A DNA stretch of 64,000 nucleotides from Poronia punctata. Lineage: Eukaryota; Ascomycota; Sordariomycetes; Xylariales; Xylariaceae. The stretch lies in NCBI GenBank assembly GCA_022579005.1, contig MU401461.1, forward strand, positions 62,001 through 126,000. The letters are read 5' to 3'. The position numbers and the translations under genes were made by a program. The notes beneath the pieces were generated by a model that saw nothing but the letters and a program-made list of their open reading frames with translations, did not search any database and had not been told where the DNA came from. This document shows, in pieces, positions 33,480 to 45,083 of the stretch (positions within the stretch are counted from its first letter, which is position 1; each line of letters opens with the position of its first letter).

Positions 33480-36400
33480 TTAGTCGGCCTTTAGTGTCAC
33501 ATCTGCTTCGTCGCTATGTGCACTTCCTGAATCGCTCAGTTCTTGCCCCATGGCCGCTCGTCTCGCGTTTTCACGTTCAGTGTATATCTCCTTACTTCGC
33601 TCAGTAGCGTGTTGCAACGAGTCGACATATGTTCTGAACTTGACAATCTCCCGGAGAAGGTAGCTACTCTTTCGCTCCCAGTTTGCCATGGCCTTTGCCG
33701 CGTTGTGTCCTCGGGGGGTGAAGGCTAGAAGCATTGGCGATCTCAGTTGATTGTGTTGTTGGAATTCCCCATCGACGGATTTTACGTAGGCTATTAATGC
33801 TTCAAGCTGTTCGGTTTCTGAAAACTGGCTTGGCCGCAAGGATTGGGACGGCGGCGACCACTCGGCGATGTGGATTCGATCGCCCGGTAGTTTGACGCGG
33901 GTACTACCACCCACGTCGAAAGAAGACCGGAGACTACTCTGCCGGCTACCTTGCCGACTGTGACTGTGCGTGCTCGTCCTCCCCGCAGCCGCACTTCCCG
34001 GACGTTGGGGCATACTTGGCTCGTCCACCGGCATGATCAGGGCATTATTGATCACCGCATCACTCCAGCCGTACTCGATATTGCTGATACCTCCAACAAG
34101 TGGGTGCGTGCTCAGACGCGCACTCCAGTAGTTAACGGTCAGAACGAACTCCTTGCTTATTTCAGGTGTACCGACTTGAAAGAGATGTACAGCGCCCGAC
34201 GGAAGACTGAGTGCCCACACATTTGGTCGCGTGCGAGAATAGCCCGGGGGCGGCAGTGCCGAGGCCAGTGTATGGCGAAGCGAAAAGGTGCCGAAACTGG
34301 TGGCATTCTCTTGCCAATTGCCTCCGCCCACGACAGCGCCCGCGGCATGTTTCCGTCCCGTTCGAGCCTTTTGGCGCATCGACTTGGTCGAGAAGGAAAA
34401 GAGGCTCAGCGTCCCTTTTTGCACAACCGCAAAGACCTCGACCCAGTTCCTATCTTTAGCCTTCTTGTCGGCCCCGTCTAGGTGGTGCTTGTGTGTGACC
34501 ATGCCCTCTTTAACCCAGGGAGGGCCTAATAGTTCCAGAGACTCATCTTCGAGAAGCTGTGTGCCCGGGATATCCTCGCTTATAATCGACTGGGCACTGT
34601 TCCCTACCGTGTAGTCGTCTCTGATGATGGCTTGACTAAGTGCGTTGGCAAACCCGATAGACTGCTGATAGTCGCCATATCCGGAGCCAAATGAGTCGAT
34701 AGACATGGAAGTCTGCATCCGCCCCAGCGAATGTTTGCTCCACGTAGCAGACGAAGCCGCGGGGCTCCAGAGCGAATGTCCGTCGTCGAAGCTCGTCCGA
34801 CTCGAAGAAAACCCATTAGCAAATCTCGGACGGGACCTGCTCTTTGAACTCCACCGCCCGCCTTGTGTACGGTTAGTCTCGTTGATCCGTCCTCGCATCG
34901 AGACCTGGCCTTCCGACGGTGCTTTGCTTAGTACGCTGGGACTGCGTTTAAGCTTCCCCATGACGCTAAGGTTGTTTTGTGACTGTCCTTGGTGATTACT
35001 AGGATCCGCACCAAAGAGAGGCAGTTTCTCGTCACGAATCGAGGCGTAAATGTCCTTGAGCACGATTTCGACTTGTGCTTCCCAAGCCCGGATAGGCCCA
35101 TCAAACGGAGCCTTTACTAACGGCCCACACGAATCAACAGGGTCCGAATGGCCGCCTAGGGATGACTCGGGACGGGGCAGTGGTTTAAACGACGCTCTCC
35201 AGCTTGGCCTATCCTGGTCTCCGTCAATAGGCGTTGCAGCTTCGGAGTCCGCAGGGCTTAGTAGGCCATTCCTCGATGGGAGGATGCTAGAGCGGTTCAA
35301 AGCCTCTGGGGCCGAATCGACAACGGCCTGTGTAATAGTTGACATGGTGTTCTTGACAAACTGACTTCGAGTCATCTTTTGTTCGATATCCGCTAGGTGG
35401 AGGTCGGTGTTTAGAAGCATGATCGAGTAGCACATCGTGTGAATAACATCTGGAACAGCCATGTTAGAATGTTAATTGCGCAGTCGCAAGGCGACAAGGA
35501 CACTTACCAAACGTCTTGAAACCATGATTCGGGTTGCATTCGCACCAGCGCTTCGAGAAAGCCACCAGAATGCGGTCGACCTGCTGTGTTTCTGCTTTTA
35601 AAACAAGTCGAGTACATACTTGTCGAAGCGCAGCAAGAACGCTTTGGTTCTTGAAGTCGTAAAGACTCATATACGCGCGCAGTGTCCGCTGGCGTACCGG
35701 CCCCTCTTCGCCCATCCAAGCCGCTGCTTTTTCCTTCTGGATAAAGTCCTCATCGCCGTCAAATATGCCTAGAGCCTTCTGATGGTCGTCCTCGGTCGGC
35801 TCTCCGATACTTACCTCGGGCTCATCGAGAGGGCCGGTAGGAATCAGAGGGCTAGCCTGGGAGCCTTCAATGTTGACGCTCGGCACACTACTAGCTGATC
35901 TGCTCAAAGGAGGGCGGGAGGCTGAATAGGTCGAGTTCTTCCTGCTTCCCGTAGGCACATCTAGGCTGGCTGGCGTCTGTTCATCCTCGCCAGTGTTTAT
36001 CTGGAGTAGTAGATTCGGCGATGGTTCCGGCCTGCTGAGATCCGAATATGCCCTGGTTGGCTGTCCTAGTGGCATAGGAGCATGGGCTTTCAACGCAGCG
36101 CCAGATGGAGTCATTTTCCCGGTGTGTGCTCGCTGTCGTGGCATAGTCTTAGCGGCCGGTGCCTTTTCACCTTCATCACTGCTATCATGGAAGAACGTCG
36201 AGTCCCCTGCATTTGTGGACTTGACCGGCACATCAGGAGGGTTACGCAACGGACTTTCTAACTGACTTCGCCAACTAGACTCCTGATGTTTGAGAGCCGA
36301 TGTTGACTTTACAGTTCGAATTGTAGCACTTGGGCTAGGCTCGTACTCTGGTGAGAAACCTCTGGCTCTTAGGTTTCCTTTGCCGGGCGTCTCAGTATCA

Positions 36401-38049
36401 TACGTGCGCAACGTGCTATCCCGTTGGGAAACCAATCCGTCTTGAGGTGTTGTCGGGTTATTGTCCTTTAGATACGGGTTCATAACCTGGCGCAGACTAC
36501 TGACAGGACTCGGCTCTGCCAACGGAATTGAGGTATCCATCATTCTGCTCAAGTCAATGGGAGGAAGGGGTGGCACCGGAGGCTCGGTAACCGACTTTTT
36601 CCTCCTCCGGAAAAATGACGACTTCTTCTGGATTACGTGAGGCATCTGGCGAGGCGGTTCCGAGTCACGCGTTGGGGGAGCGGACTGGGCTGTTTGCGGT
36701 TTCGGCCTCGTGGTGGGTTGACCAGCCTTATTTGCAACATTTTCAAGTGGCTCTGGGATCGAAGGAACGGGCGTAGGAACAGCCGGTTCGAGCGCAGGGC
36801 TAGAGCTCGATCGCGAGGAGCTAAATAACCTGCTGAAGAATCCTTGCTTCTCTTTCACTGGCGGGGCAAAAGATGGCCCGGTCGGTTGAGCTTCTTTCGA
36901 CTTGCCATATCCCACATGAGGCGCAGGGGCCGCGTCGACGTCCAACGGAGGTAGCGGGGGAGCAGCTTCGCTTGACGGACAGTATTTCAACTGTGCCGTT
37001 TTATTGCTGCTCCTAGACCTGGTATCTCGTCTGCGCTCGGGGGTTTTCGGCTCGTGTTCCGAGGGATAAGCTGATGAAGGGATGGTTGAGGACGGCATTG
37101 CCGGGCGTCGAGGTCCACCAGGAACAGTGGGCATGGGAGCTGCTTCGTAATTATCAGCTAGGCACGTATCTGGGGCTTCATTTTCCCAGGGTCGTGGTAG
37201 GTTGAGTGATGGTCTCTGGCCGTAATCGAAGCTTGACGACCTACCGCCTCCGCCATGGCCCCACCGTTGTGCAGGTGGAGCTTGGGCATAGCTTGTCCCG
37301 GCAAGATCAAAGCTGCTGGTACTGCTACTCTTTCCACCTCTCGAGTGGAGAGGGCGCCTACCTGGGGTACCCGGGTGGCTCTGCTCGCGCATGCTGTTGA
37401 TCCTCGATAACCCAGACTGAAAGCCTGCAATGCTGTCACTGCGACGGCCTCGCGACATTGGGCTGGATATCTTGCTCTCGGCATCATCAAAGCCCTCAAA
37501 ATCCGAGCTATAACTGTAGTCATGACCCTTGGCATTCTCCGGAGCCTGCGTGCTTGTCGGTGGGTGAGAGACGCTAGTCATGGTTCTCGTAAAGGGGTCG
37601 CGTCGCGGTACACCATAGACATCACTATGCTCGTCAAATGCAGCCGCAGTTGGTGTATTAATCTGACTCAGCGAGAACTGATCAAGCGAATTCAACATAT
37701 TTCCAAGGAGAGAATCGCGTGTGAATTTTTGAGCGGGTAATGACAGATCGTGCGAGTCTCTAGGTGGCCTCGCATGGCGATAGTCGAGATCGGTCCTTTC
37801 AGCGTCCGTGGAGGAGGCACGGCCGAGGGAGGACTCGTCAGAGTTTCGCTTCGAGGCAGCGGCAGAAGAGGCAGGAAGTCGGAACCCTCGATTAGATACG
37901 GGCGGCCCGCCCCTACTTGGGTATTGCGGTTTTCGGGACGGTAGGGCCTCGGAAGTAACATCCCGCGCCTTGCTAACAGCGGTGGAAGTATTAAGATTCA
38001 GCTCGGGACGTTGCTTGGGACCCCTTCGAGCTTGCTCTGGGGTCTGCAT
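33480..38049 (-). CDS. Sec7-PH guanine nucleotide exchange factor for Arf/Arl GTPases (Syt1/Sec74-like)
   Basis: This is a 1503-residue protein that should exchange GDP for GTP on Arf-type GTPases at Golgi or endosomal membranes. Minus-strand exons are 38049-35508 and 35449-33480. The phase-1 intron (GTAAGTG...TTCCAG) lies inside the Sec7 domain and joins NPNHGFKTF to DVIHTMCYSIMLLNTDLHLA, a diagnostic Sec7 block. The glutamate finger is within LKAETQQVDRI (about Glu820); the canonical LPGE is LKAE here. Residues 1-720 are disordered, rich in Ser/Pro/Arg. A PH domain spans about 1155-1285 (WVKEGMVTHKHHLDG..., NWVEVFAVVQKGTLSLFSFS), followed by a Ser-rich linker and a coiled-coil-like end (LLREIVKFRTYVDSLQHATE). 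The order of long disordered N-terminus, Sec7, then PH matches yeast Syt1 and S. pombe Sec74. Confidence 0.9.
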
Positions 38050-40817
38050 GGCTGGTGGAGGTGCCGGTTGGGGCTTAGAAAGTCAGCTCGGCACAAGAAG
38101 TCGAAGGCATGCCATACGAGGCAGGATGGGTAATAAGGCTGCCGGATCCAGCCAGAACCAGGATGATGCCAAAGGTGTTGAATGCGACGAAGGGCTGCTT
38201 TCCACTCTCGTGTTCTATTCAGCTGTCGCCTGTGATCCGATCTCGAACTGGTTTGGTAAGGGGTAGTCCACTATCGGTTCCGTTTATCTCATTCGGAGGA
38301 AGTGCTAGATATGGCCAATTCGACGCTCCGTTGGCATACGTGATCTGTTTCCATAGGTGTGCACAACTCGTAGGTGGAGTGGCTCCTCACTGGCCCAAGG
38401 TTTTCTCTCGCTACCACATGCACTATCAAAGCGTGTCTGGACGTTACAACGAATGCAACAGCAGATGCAAGGGCAGCGGATGTTGAAGATGCTTTGGCAG
38501 ACTACGAAGGAGATTGGGCGGAGGGAGAGCTGGGAGATGCAGGCAGTTTCTGGTGCATCCAAATCGAGGACAAATATTGGTCGGCGGCGATGGTAGGTAT
38601 TACGGATTAGGTACAACGGACAATATCGCGGTCAGGCCTGCAAATCGTAGATAAAATGGAGGCCAAATGAACAAGTAAACGAAGGACAATTCAACGCTCC
38701 CTACTCTGCTGGAGGGAACCTAATACCCAAAATCTCGGTGCGGTCTGGAGTAACAACCACCAACAGATCCAAAGGAAAAGAGCAAGAGAAAGACAAGATT
38801 GACCCCAGTCCAGAACAAAAAACACCACAACAGTTGTATCGGTCGTGCGAAAATACCTACTGTCCTGAACACACAGGAGTCATGCCCCTTGGGCTTCTGT
38901 CTCCATATTTTACAGGCACTACAGGGTAATTACCAGGGACAGATAGCACTAAAGAGGTATCCGCACAGATTAGTCTTTTACGCTAGTGGCATTGTACGTG
39001 TACAGGTAAATGGATGAGATGATGACCTGTCAATTTAAATAATCTACAGCACCTTGCAGCAGTTCTTGATCGGATAATGCTGCTTGCAATGTTCGAACTT
39101 AGAGCTATCAGCAGGTGCATTCTAGGGCTTCCTAACCTATAAGTATGCATCACCATATCGTAATTAGAATCCGACGTTTTACAGCTTGGGCTTCTACGTG
39201 TAGATGCAGTTACTTTATGTTTTAATCATTCCACTTGCAAGTAGGTTAGGTACTTTACCCCACACCGCTACGGTAGAAATGCAATTATATGTTTGGTATC
39301 ACCATCCCACAGGAGACGGCTTGCCATGTACGTCTCACGTATTCTACACGTACAGAAATACTCTTCGTAATCAAAGAGGACAGTTGTACTACGCCTCGAG
39401 GCAAATAACATAACGGGACGCCATGATTTCGAATTGAATCCTTTTCAGTAGTACACATCCTTCTTCAAGATTTTCTTGTTAGAAGATGATGATCGGAACT
39501 AAGTCGGGTTACTCCTGGCTTGTTCAAGTATACCTTACCTATAATATGCAACCTGGGGACATGTACCTATTCCCACATGTACTAGTCAAGTAGATAGCGG
39601 GACTTGGTATATTACCCCTGAAAGCTTGGCATCTACGCGCGCCGTACTCGTAGTAGGTATACGTGGAGAACCCCTATAAAAATAAAAAGTGACCGAAGAC
39701 ACCTCACCTTTGTAAACGCTTGTTTCTACGAGTAGGTATTCTGTCCGGATGCGTCTTGTACGCCTGTTTCAACTGGTATTGCGGCATTCCTCTCAAGATA
39801 GTTAAATAACTAAAATGACTACCAACACAATGCCACGGCGCTGGGTTAAGAAGCCATGCGATCAGTTGATGAGGGTTATATAGAGAATAAGTCCCGCTTT
39901 CTTGTCTAGGTACTATAATCAGCGGTGCTGTCCGTCTACCGTTACAGCACAGGTATAATACCAGGCACGTATAGTTCTTGATTATGATCATAGTTCATAG
40001 GCTGCATATGCAGTCAAGGGCAAAATTTTGAGCACGCGCATACGAGTACAAAGCAAATAAAAGACGGTTTTGAGCCATTTAATCGGCGGAAGAAGAGTAT
40101 CATGTAGCGCTCACAGGAGTATCCTACCTATGAGATTGTATGGCTACTACCTAGCAAACCTACGAGTAGGTACCTAGGTTAGGTTGGTAAGGGTCTAGGA
40201 TGCCGTGACATTGAACATGGATCGTAGTACCAACCAAGCAGTGAGCTTGGATGGATTAATCAACATCAAGCACGTTTTACCTTGCAAACCTATGCAAATC
40301 ATGCCCGCGCATTTTGTTCCGAGGCGACTGATAGGGGGACACGAAATATGCACACACATACTTCACCATGTGACCGCTTTTCCAGCACACCGGGGTAGCT
40401 TGGGATGCCGATGTGTTGCTAAAGTACTTGAAGAATAAACTACGATGGTGTCTTTATTGACCAACCCAGGACAAGTTGGTGACCAAGGTACCAACCGGAT
40501 TGTAGAAGAAGGTAGACCTCCGAATTTCAACAACACGCGGAGTATCACCCTAGGCCATGTAAGTATATTCATCCCCCCTTTCGCCAAATAATACCGAGTC
40601 AAGCAAAATACACATTATATTATACTCATCGTGATACTGTAGAAGCTTCACCAAGCTGAGTTTCATAGATGCGAGTTGATTGATGGATGGAGGAACCAAG
40701 ATTGACAGACAAGCCCACCCCTCGGCGCCCTACCACATTACCAACAGGTGAGGTGCACTGCTCTCAAAGTCGATAAATGTAGAGAATGCTAGTATAGTAG
40801 CCGCGGGACCGGAACTA
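38050..40817. other. Long gene-poor stretch, no gene supported
   Basis: About 2.8 kb upstream of the Sec7 gene. Open frames near 38357-38610 and 39204-39413 show no domain or splice partners that I trust. Four TACGAGTA/TACTCGTA octamers lie at 39645, 39727, 40041 and 40161. TACCTAGGTTAGG-type words occur around 40170. Confidence 0.5.
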
Positions 40818-41313
40818 CTACTGGCTAGCCCCACCATTCTGCCCCGGCCCATGCTGCACGGCAAACTGACGAAGCGTATTCAAATCGACCATACCAAGGG
40901 CCGAGTCCTCGGTGGCATCCAAGTCGACACGAGGCACGCCTAGATTGCTAACCTTGCCAGCGCGATAAGCCTTATAGGCCTCGTGCCAACGCGCGGTGCA
41001 TAAACACCAGCGACAGCCGCCCCGAAGGCCGGCCGCGCGCAGATCATTGCCGCGCGAGGCCGAGAAGTCCAGGAACTCGTCCGTCACCACGCCTGCCACG
41101 GCGTGGTTGCCCGGATCCAGGTTTCCGCCCGTCCGGCAGTAGCCGTCGCGGAAATAACCTGTCATCGGCTGTTGCGAGAATAGCTTGAGCGGTTGCTTGA
41201 ACACTTTTTCCCGATGTCAGTGTAGGTAGGTTACGGTACATGTCGGTAGTACGGATTGGTGGGGCATCGGAGTATCGGAGTATCGGCTTACCATTGAGAC
41301 TCCCTGATGCCAT
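40818..41313 (-). CDS. DUF2237 family protein
   Basis: This is a 135-residue protein of the DUF2237 family, found in bacteria and fungi, with no known biochemical role. Minus-strand exons are 41313-41292 (only 22 nt: MASGSLN) and 41203-40818. The phase-1 intron (GTAAGC...AAAAAG) makes LNVFKQPLKLFSQQPMTGYF, which fits the family opening NVLG-like then PLTGFFRDG. The core GYCRTGG, DPGNHAVAGVVTDEFLDFSA, SRGNDL and GGCRWCLCTARWHEAYKAYR is nearly the full family signature, with conserved Cys, His and Trp. The end VDLDATEDSALGMVDLNTLR also fits. The acceptor AAAAAG is poor, but no other acceptor keeps the motif. The tiny first exon would be missed by most gene finders. Confidence 0.88.
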
Positions 41314-43098
41314 TTTGTTGCACAGCTGGATAGGGCAAGCGTATCGGGTAGTTAAGATCGTGGATTTGGGGCCTGTGACCGTCCAAGAGGTGCTGGTATC
41401 GTGCAAGTAAGTAGAAAATCCTAACCTAGGTTAGGTTAATTCTAGGCTGGAGAGAATCTGGTTTGAGCTTATGTGCCTGGGTAACCTTAGGTATCTCCTG
41501 TTGTTGGAATACTCGCAAGGCTAAAGCTCTGCATTCTGTTCAGGTAGGTAATAGGTAAGTACATATCTAACAACAACCTCTACCGCACTTTCTCAATTAT
41601 CATGGAGTAACCTGATACATGACGTCATGTAATGACGGTCGTGTTACGCCTTCTTCTTGTAGATATCAAAGTTGCTTCAGTCCATTGTGAAACAAATTAT
41701 ACAACCGCGCCAAACAATCTCATCGGGTTGTATCAGGTATATTGTTTGAAACATAAGACGCCCATTTAGCTGCCATGTTCAACGCGTTGCAGTATAGTTG
41801 ATGCTACGCCACCACCGGCACTGGGTGACCACACGGCGCAAGCCACAGGTTCAGGACTGGTGAGAATAACCAAGGGTAACGACAACAATGGCACTTTTAG
41901 ATTATTTTTCGTCAGGCTTTGTTCCCGAGGTGAAATTAAAGTAAGTAACCGCTCATGATGGCTAATTTAAAGTTCTTTGAAAAAGACATTCCAGGCTGGT
42001 GTTATTAATAGAAAATGGCAGCTAACAGAAGATATGTGTACAGTGCATGTCTCATTTGTGTATCCTTCTTTATCGACCGGCTTGCGCTTTTCTTTAACCC
42101 CTTCAACGTGTGAGTTGGATCAAAAAGGGGCTCCTACAGTAAATATGCACCGTTACCCCCTAGCCGAATCTCTTCCGACATGGCGTTGAGAGACTGGAGA
42201 GACTGGAGGCGCTTTGTCACAAATATTACCAAAGACCTTGCAACAAGAAGCGGGATGGTCTGGACTCTGAACAAGTCTCAACTCGACGGAGATGAGCTTT
42301 GTGTGTCCCTAAAGTTGGCCATATGCAAGGTTACGCCACGACGTTTCCAATCTGCGCCGTTGTGAATTACCGAAATTGAACACGATTCTTCACTAGCTCC
42401 CGGTGAACCACTACGACACCTTCAATTGCGGCCAACCGATTGATAGCTTGCTCGCCGGACTAGCTGTAAATCATGGAAAGCTCAACGGAAAACATGAGCC
42501 TCTATCCGGGCCAATGCTGTTGAAGCCATCCTACCAAGTATAAACAGGCTGATGACTGAGTGTCCTCTTCGGTGGCGCTTAGATCGTTTTAGATCTTGGA
42601 TTATCTTGGGCTTTGACAGCCTCATCTCAACTGTTTGATGACTTATCATACGCCGGTAGTTGACCGGCGTGTGGAAGATATAAAATGCTTTGCAATATTG
42701 CAGTTCCATGGGACAGCAGTTGAGGCGCGATGACCCTAAACGGATGTCCCTACCGAGCATGCGACCAAAAGGGGTTGCTCCTAGTACCAGTTCGAACTCC
42801 TTTATTCTCGGCCTTCGAGAAGGTCAATAGGAGTAACTCGGTTCTCAACTCACAAAGAGGCCCAATTGTGATTTAAAGGCTCTCATTGCTGTCGTGCCTT
42901 GGTCCATTTCGTCTCGTCTCGTCCCCTCTCACGGCCCTTTGCCTAGTCACTCTTTTACTCGTACTTTTGGACTTCAACTGAAAATAATCTATCAAGTCTA
43001 TAAACGTCGTCGACCATAGCTCACTCATTTACCCATCATCTGAAGATCAACTCACATTCGTTTAAGATATCCCTTAACATATAATCATAATAATCAAA
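41314..43098. other. Intergenic, no gene supported
   Basis: This 1.8-kb stretch has one suggestive short exon-like frame starting ATGGCACTTTTAGATTATTT at 41889 and ending at a GTAAGT donor (41940), but I found no continuing exon, so it is not called. The right end has a TACTCGTA octamer (42956) and the promoter of the GPI-protein gene. Confidence 0.45.
42999..43004 (+). promoter_or_regulatory. TATA box of the GPI-anchored protein gene
   Basis: TATAAA lies 95 bp upstream of the ATG at 43099, after a pyrimidine-rich tract. Sequence inference only. Confidence 0.45.
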
Positions 43099-44115
43099 AT
43101 GCGTGGACTATTCCTTGCTTTGGGCGTTGTCGCCGTTGTCGACATGGCGGGTGCTTCTATGTGTGCCGAAGATAACTGCTACCGAGCCTTCCTCAATCAG
43201 CAATATGCTGAGCTTGGTTCCTCGTTCTGCCAGGGGTTCCTTGCGTCGACCACCACGGATGCCGCGGTCATCCCCACTCCGTTCGAGGTAAGGCATTTTC
43301 ATCTCTCGTTACAGGGTTTATTGAATATCAATGGCTAACAAGAGTCGTAGAACTGTGAGGGAAGCATCGCCGCTGTCAGTTCGGCATGCGCCTGTGTCGC
43401 CTCCCCTGCCACCGCTGTCAAGATGGACAACGCCCCCAAGGTTACACCTTCGCCCGAGCTCCCCCTTGTCACTGCTGCTGCTGCTGCTGCTGCTGTCGTC
43501 ACCACCACTGAAGCCAATGATCCATCTGCTACCGCAGCCGCAACCGAGAGCAAGCCCGAAGAGCCTATCGTCTCGGCTTCTTCTTCTGCTGCCAGCACCG
43601 GGAACGATGCTGTCGATGCGGAAGCCGTCTCGGGCACTACTACCCTCACCTCTACAACAACCTGCTCAACAACCCTCAGCAGCACCGTCTCCGCCAACAC
43701 CACCACCACCAGCACAGCCTTCAGCGAGGAGGAGGCCGCCGTGACGTCAACCGTCTTCTCGACAAAGGTGTACACGGTGACATCGTGTGCCGCAAGCGTC
43801 ACCGACTGCCCCGCTCGCTCGACACCATACGAGACCACCGAGCTCCTCACCTTGACCCTGGCCCCTATCCCTTCTTCTTCGTCTTCCTCTTCTTCGTCTT
43901 TTGCGCCCGTGTTGACTCAGGGCGTCTACACCTACCCTGTCCCTTCCGCCGGTAACAACTACACGCTCTTCACCACTTCCAAGCCGGCTGCTACCCCGGT
44001 TGGTCCTAGTGCCACCGTTGCGTCGGTGAGCAGCATGCCTACTGCGGCGGCCGACCGTAGCGTCACCATCAGTGCGTTTGTGCTTGCTGGCGGTTTCGCT
44101 CTGGCTCTTCTGTAA
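43099..44115 (+). CDS. Secreted, GPI-anchored Ser/Thr-rich cell-surface protein
   Basis: This is a predicted cell-wall or plasma-membrane surface protein of 317 residues. Exons are 43099-43287 and 43351-44115, phase 0, joining PTPFE to NCEGSIAAVSSACACV. A signal peptide (MRGLFLALGVVAVVDMAGAS) is followed by a small Cys-containing head domain: C(AEDN)C, FC, NC and SACACV, six cysteines within about 60 residues. This is reminiscent of, but not the same as, the eight-Cys CFEM pattern. Then comes a long Ser/Thr/Ala stalk with an eight-Ala run, TTT and SSSSSSSSS tracts (likely O-mannosylated), a further Cys pair in TSCAASVTDCPARSTPYETT, and a C-terminal hydrophobic tail (TISAFVLAGGFALALL) typical of a GPI-attachment signal. 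Such architectures are common fungal surface or adhesin proteins. Function is unknown. Confidence 0.82.
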
Positions 44116-44593
44116 AGCGAAAGAAACCCCGTTTATACACGTACTCTTCTCTTCTTCTTCGGACGGGTGTGTGTGTGGCTTGATGATGTAGGTATGGTTA
44201 TGATTAGGTTCTTTACATGTACCTAAAGGTTTCATGAGATAATAAAGCAATAAAATCAAAAAATAAGCTTCTATGTTTTTGAAGAATGGATGTATTTATT
44301 TCTTCCTTTTTCACACGTTGCCTCCGCTACTTGTTGCCTATAACTTGGTCGGTGCCTCACATGAAAACATTTTGATGTAGTAGGATGTATGTCACAGTGA
44401 CAATGTAGGTAAATAGGTAGGATGATGGGGAAAAAAAGTGTGTTTCAAAAGTCTCGACTTGAAAACACCAACATCTTCCCATTTTTTCCATTTCACAAGA
44501 GGACGAGATATATATATCACCTCCTTAATATAAACCACGTCGTTTGAAAAAACCACATCCCTTTTTCTCCTCCTTTTTTCTTCTTTTTCTTTT
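44116..44593. other. Intergenic between convergent genes
   Basis: This holds the 3' regions of the GPI-protein gene (plus) and the small secreted protein gene (minus). It is T-rich near 44565-44600. No gene seen. Confidence 0.55.
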
Positions 44594-44926
44594 TTAAATA
44601 CACCAAACGGACCGAACCTTGACGGAATCGACAGTAGACAGGACAGTAGGCTTGCCAACGGTGAAAGGCTCGGCCTCGTAACCGCCATTGTCGTCCTCGA
44701 CATAAGGCGTGCAGGAGACGCCCTCGGGACCCTCGAGCTCGAAGGTCGAGACGTTGTCGAATGCTTTATCCATGTAATACTGGCCCAGGGGAGCGTCGAG
44801 GAAGAAGAGCTCGTTGAATCCGTCCGGGACGATGATGTCGATCTGGATGTGGGCCACGTCTTCGGCGGCGAGGACGCCGGTTGCCGCGAAGGCGGTTGCC
44901 ATTAGGGCGAGGGTGGTGGTGTACAT
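44594..44926 (-). CDS. Small secreted protein, 110 residues
   Basis: This single-exon gene encodes a predicted secreted protein. The signal peptide MYTTTLALMATAFAATGVLA is followed by a mature part of about 90 acidic residues (AEDVAHIQIDIIVPDGFNEL, FFLDAPLGQYYMDKAFDNVS) and a last block GKPTVLSTVDSVKVRSVWCI. Only two cysteines remain (SCTPY and VWC), probably one disulfide. There is one N-glycosylation site (NVS). The start is the ATG at 44926; upstream in-frame sequence is a leader of CA-rich repeats. A TATA-like box lies about 155 bp upstream. I do not recognise a named family. By size and secretion it qualifies as an effector-like candidate, but nothing demonstrates a host role. Confidence 0.75.
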   Translation of the reverse strand: MYTTTLALMATAFAATGVLAAEDVAHIQIDIIVPDGFNELFFLDAPLGQYYMDKAFDNVSTFELEGPEGVSCTPYVEDDNGGYEAEPFTVGKPTVLSTVDSVKVRSVWCI

Positions 44927-45076
44927 TTTTTCTTTCTTTTCTTTTGGGGTGGGGGTTTTTGGTTTTTGGTTTTTGGTTTGCTGGAAAAAGTGTATGTGTG
45001 TGAGATTTGGATTTTTGTGAATGTGATGTGTAGTTATGATCATATACTTGGAAAGGGGGAGGGGATGTCTGGTTGA

Positions 45077-45083
45077 TTTTATA
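45077..45083 (-). promoter_or_regulatory. TATA-like box of the small secreted protein gene
   Basis: The minus strand reads CTATAAAATC about 150 bp upstream of the ATG at 44926. Sequence inference only. Confidence 0.45.

Noticed and set aside
38357..38610. Open frame with CTIKACLDVTTNATADARAA in the Sec7 gene's upstream region
   Set aside because: No homology that I recognise, and overlapping frames of similar length on both strands suggest chance.
41889..42365. Exon-like frame (MALLDYFSSGFVPEVKLK) ending at a GTAAGT donor
   Set aside because: The next acceptor (CCAG at 41993) leads within nine codons to a stop, and other joins gave no recognisable protein. It may be a gene fragment, but I cannot support it.
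43335..43850. Long minus-strand frame of 171 codons opposite the GPI-protein gene
   Set aside because: It is the complement of Ser/Thr/Ala repeats, reading as Val/Ala/Glu repeats; an antisense shadow.
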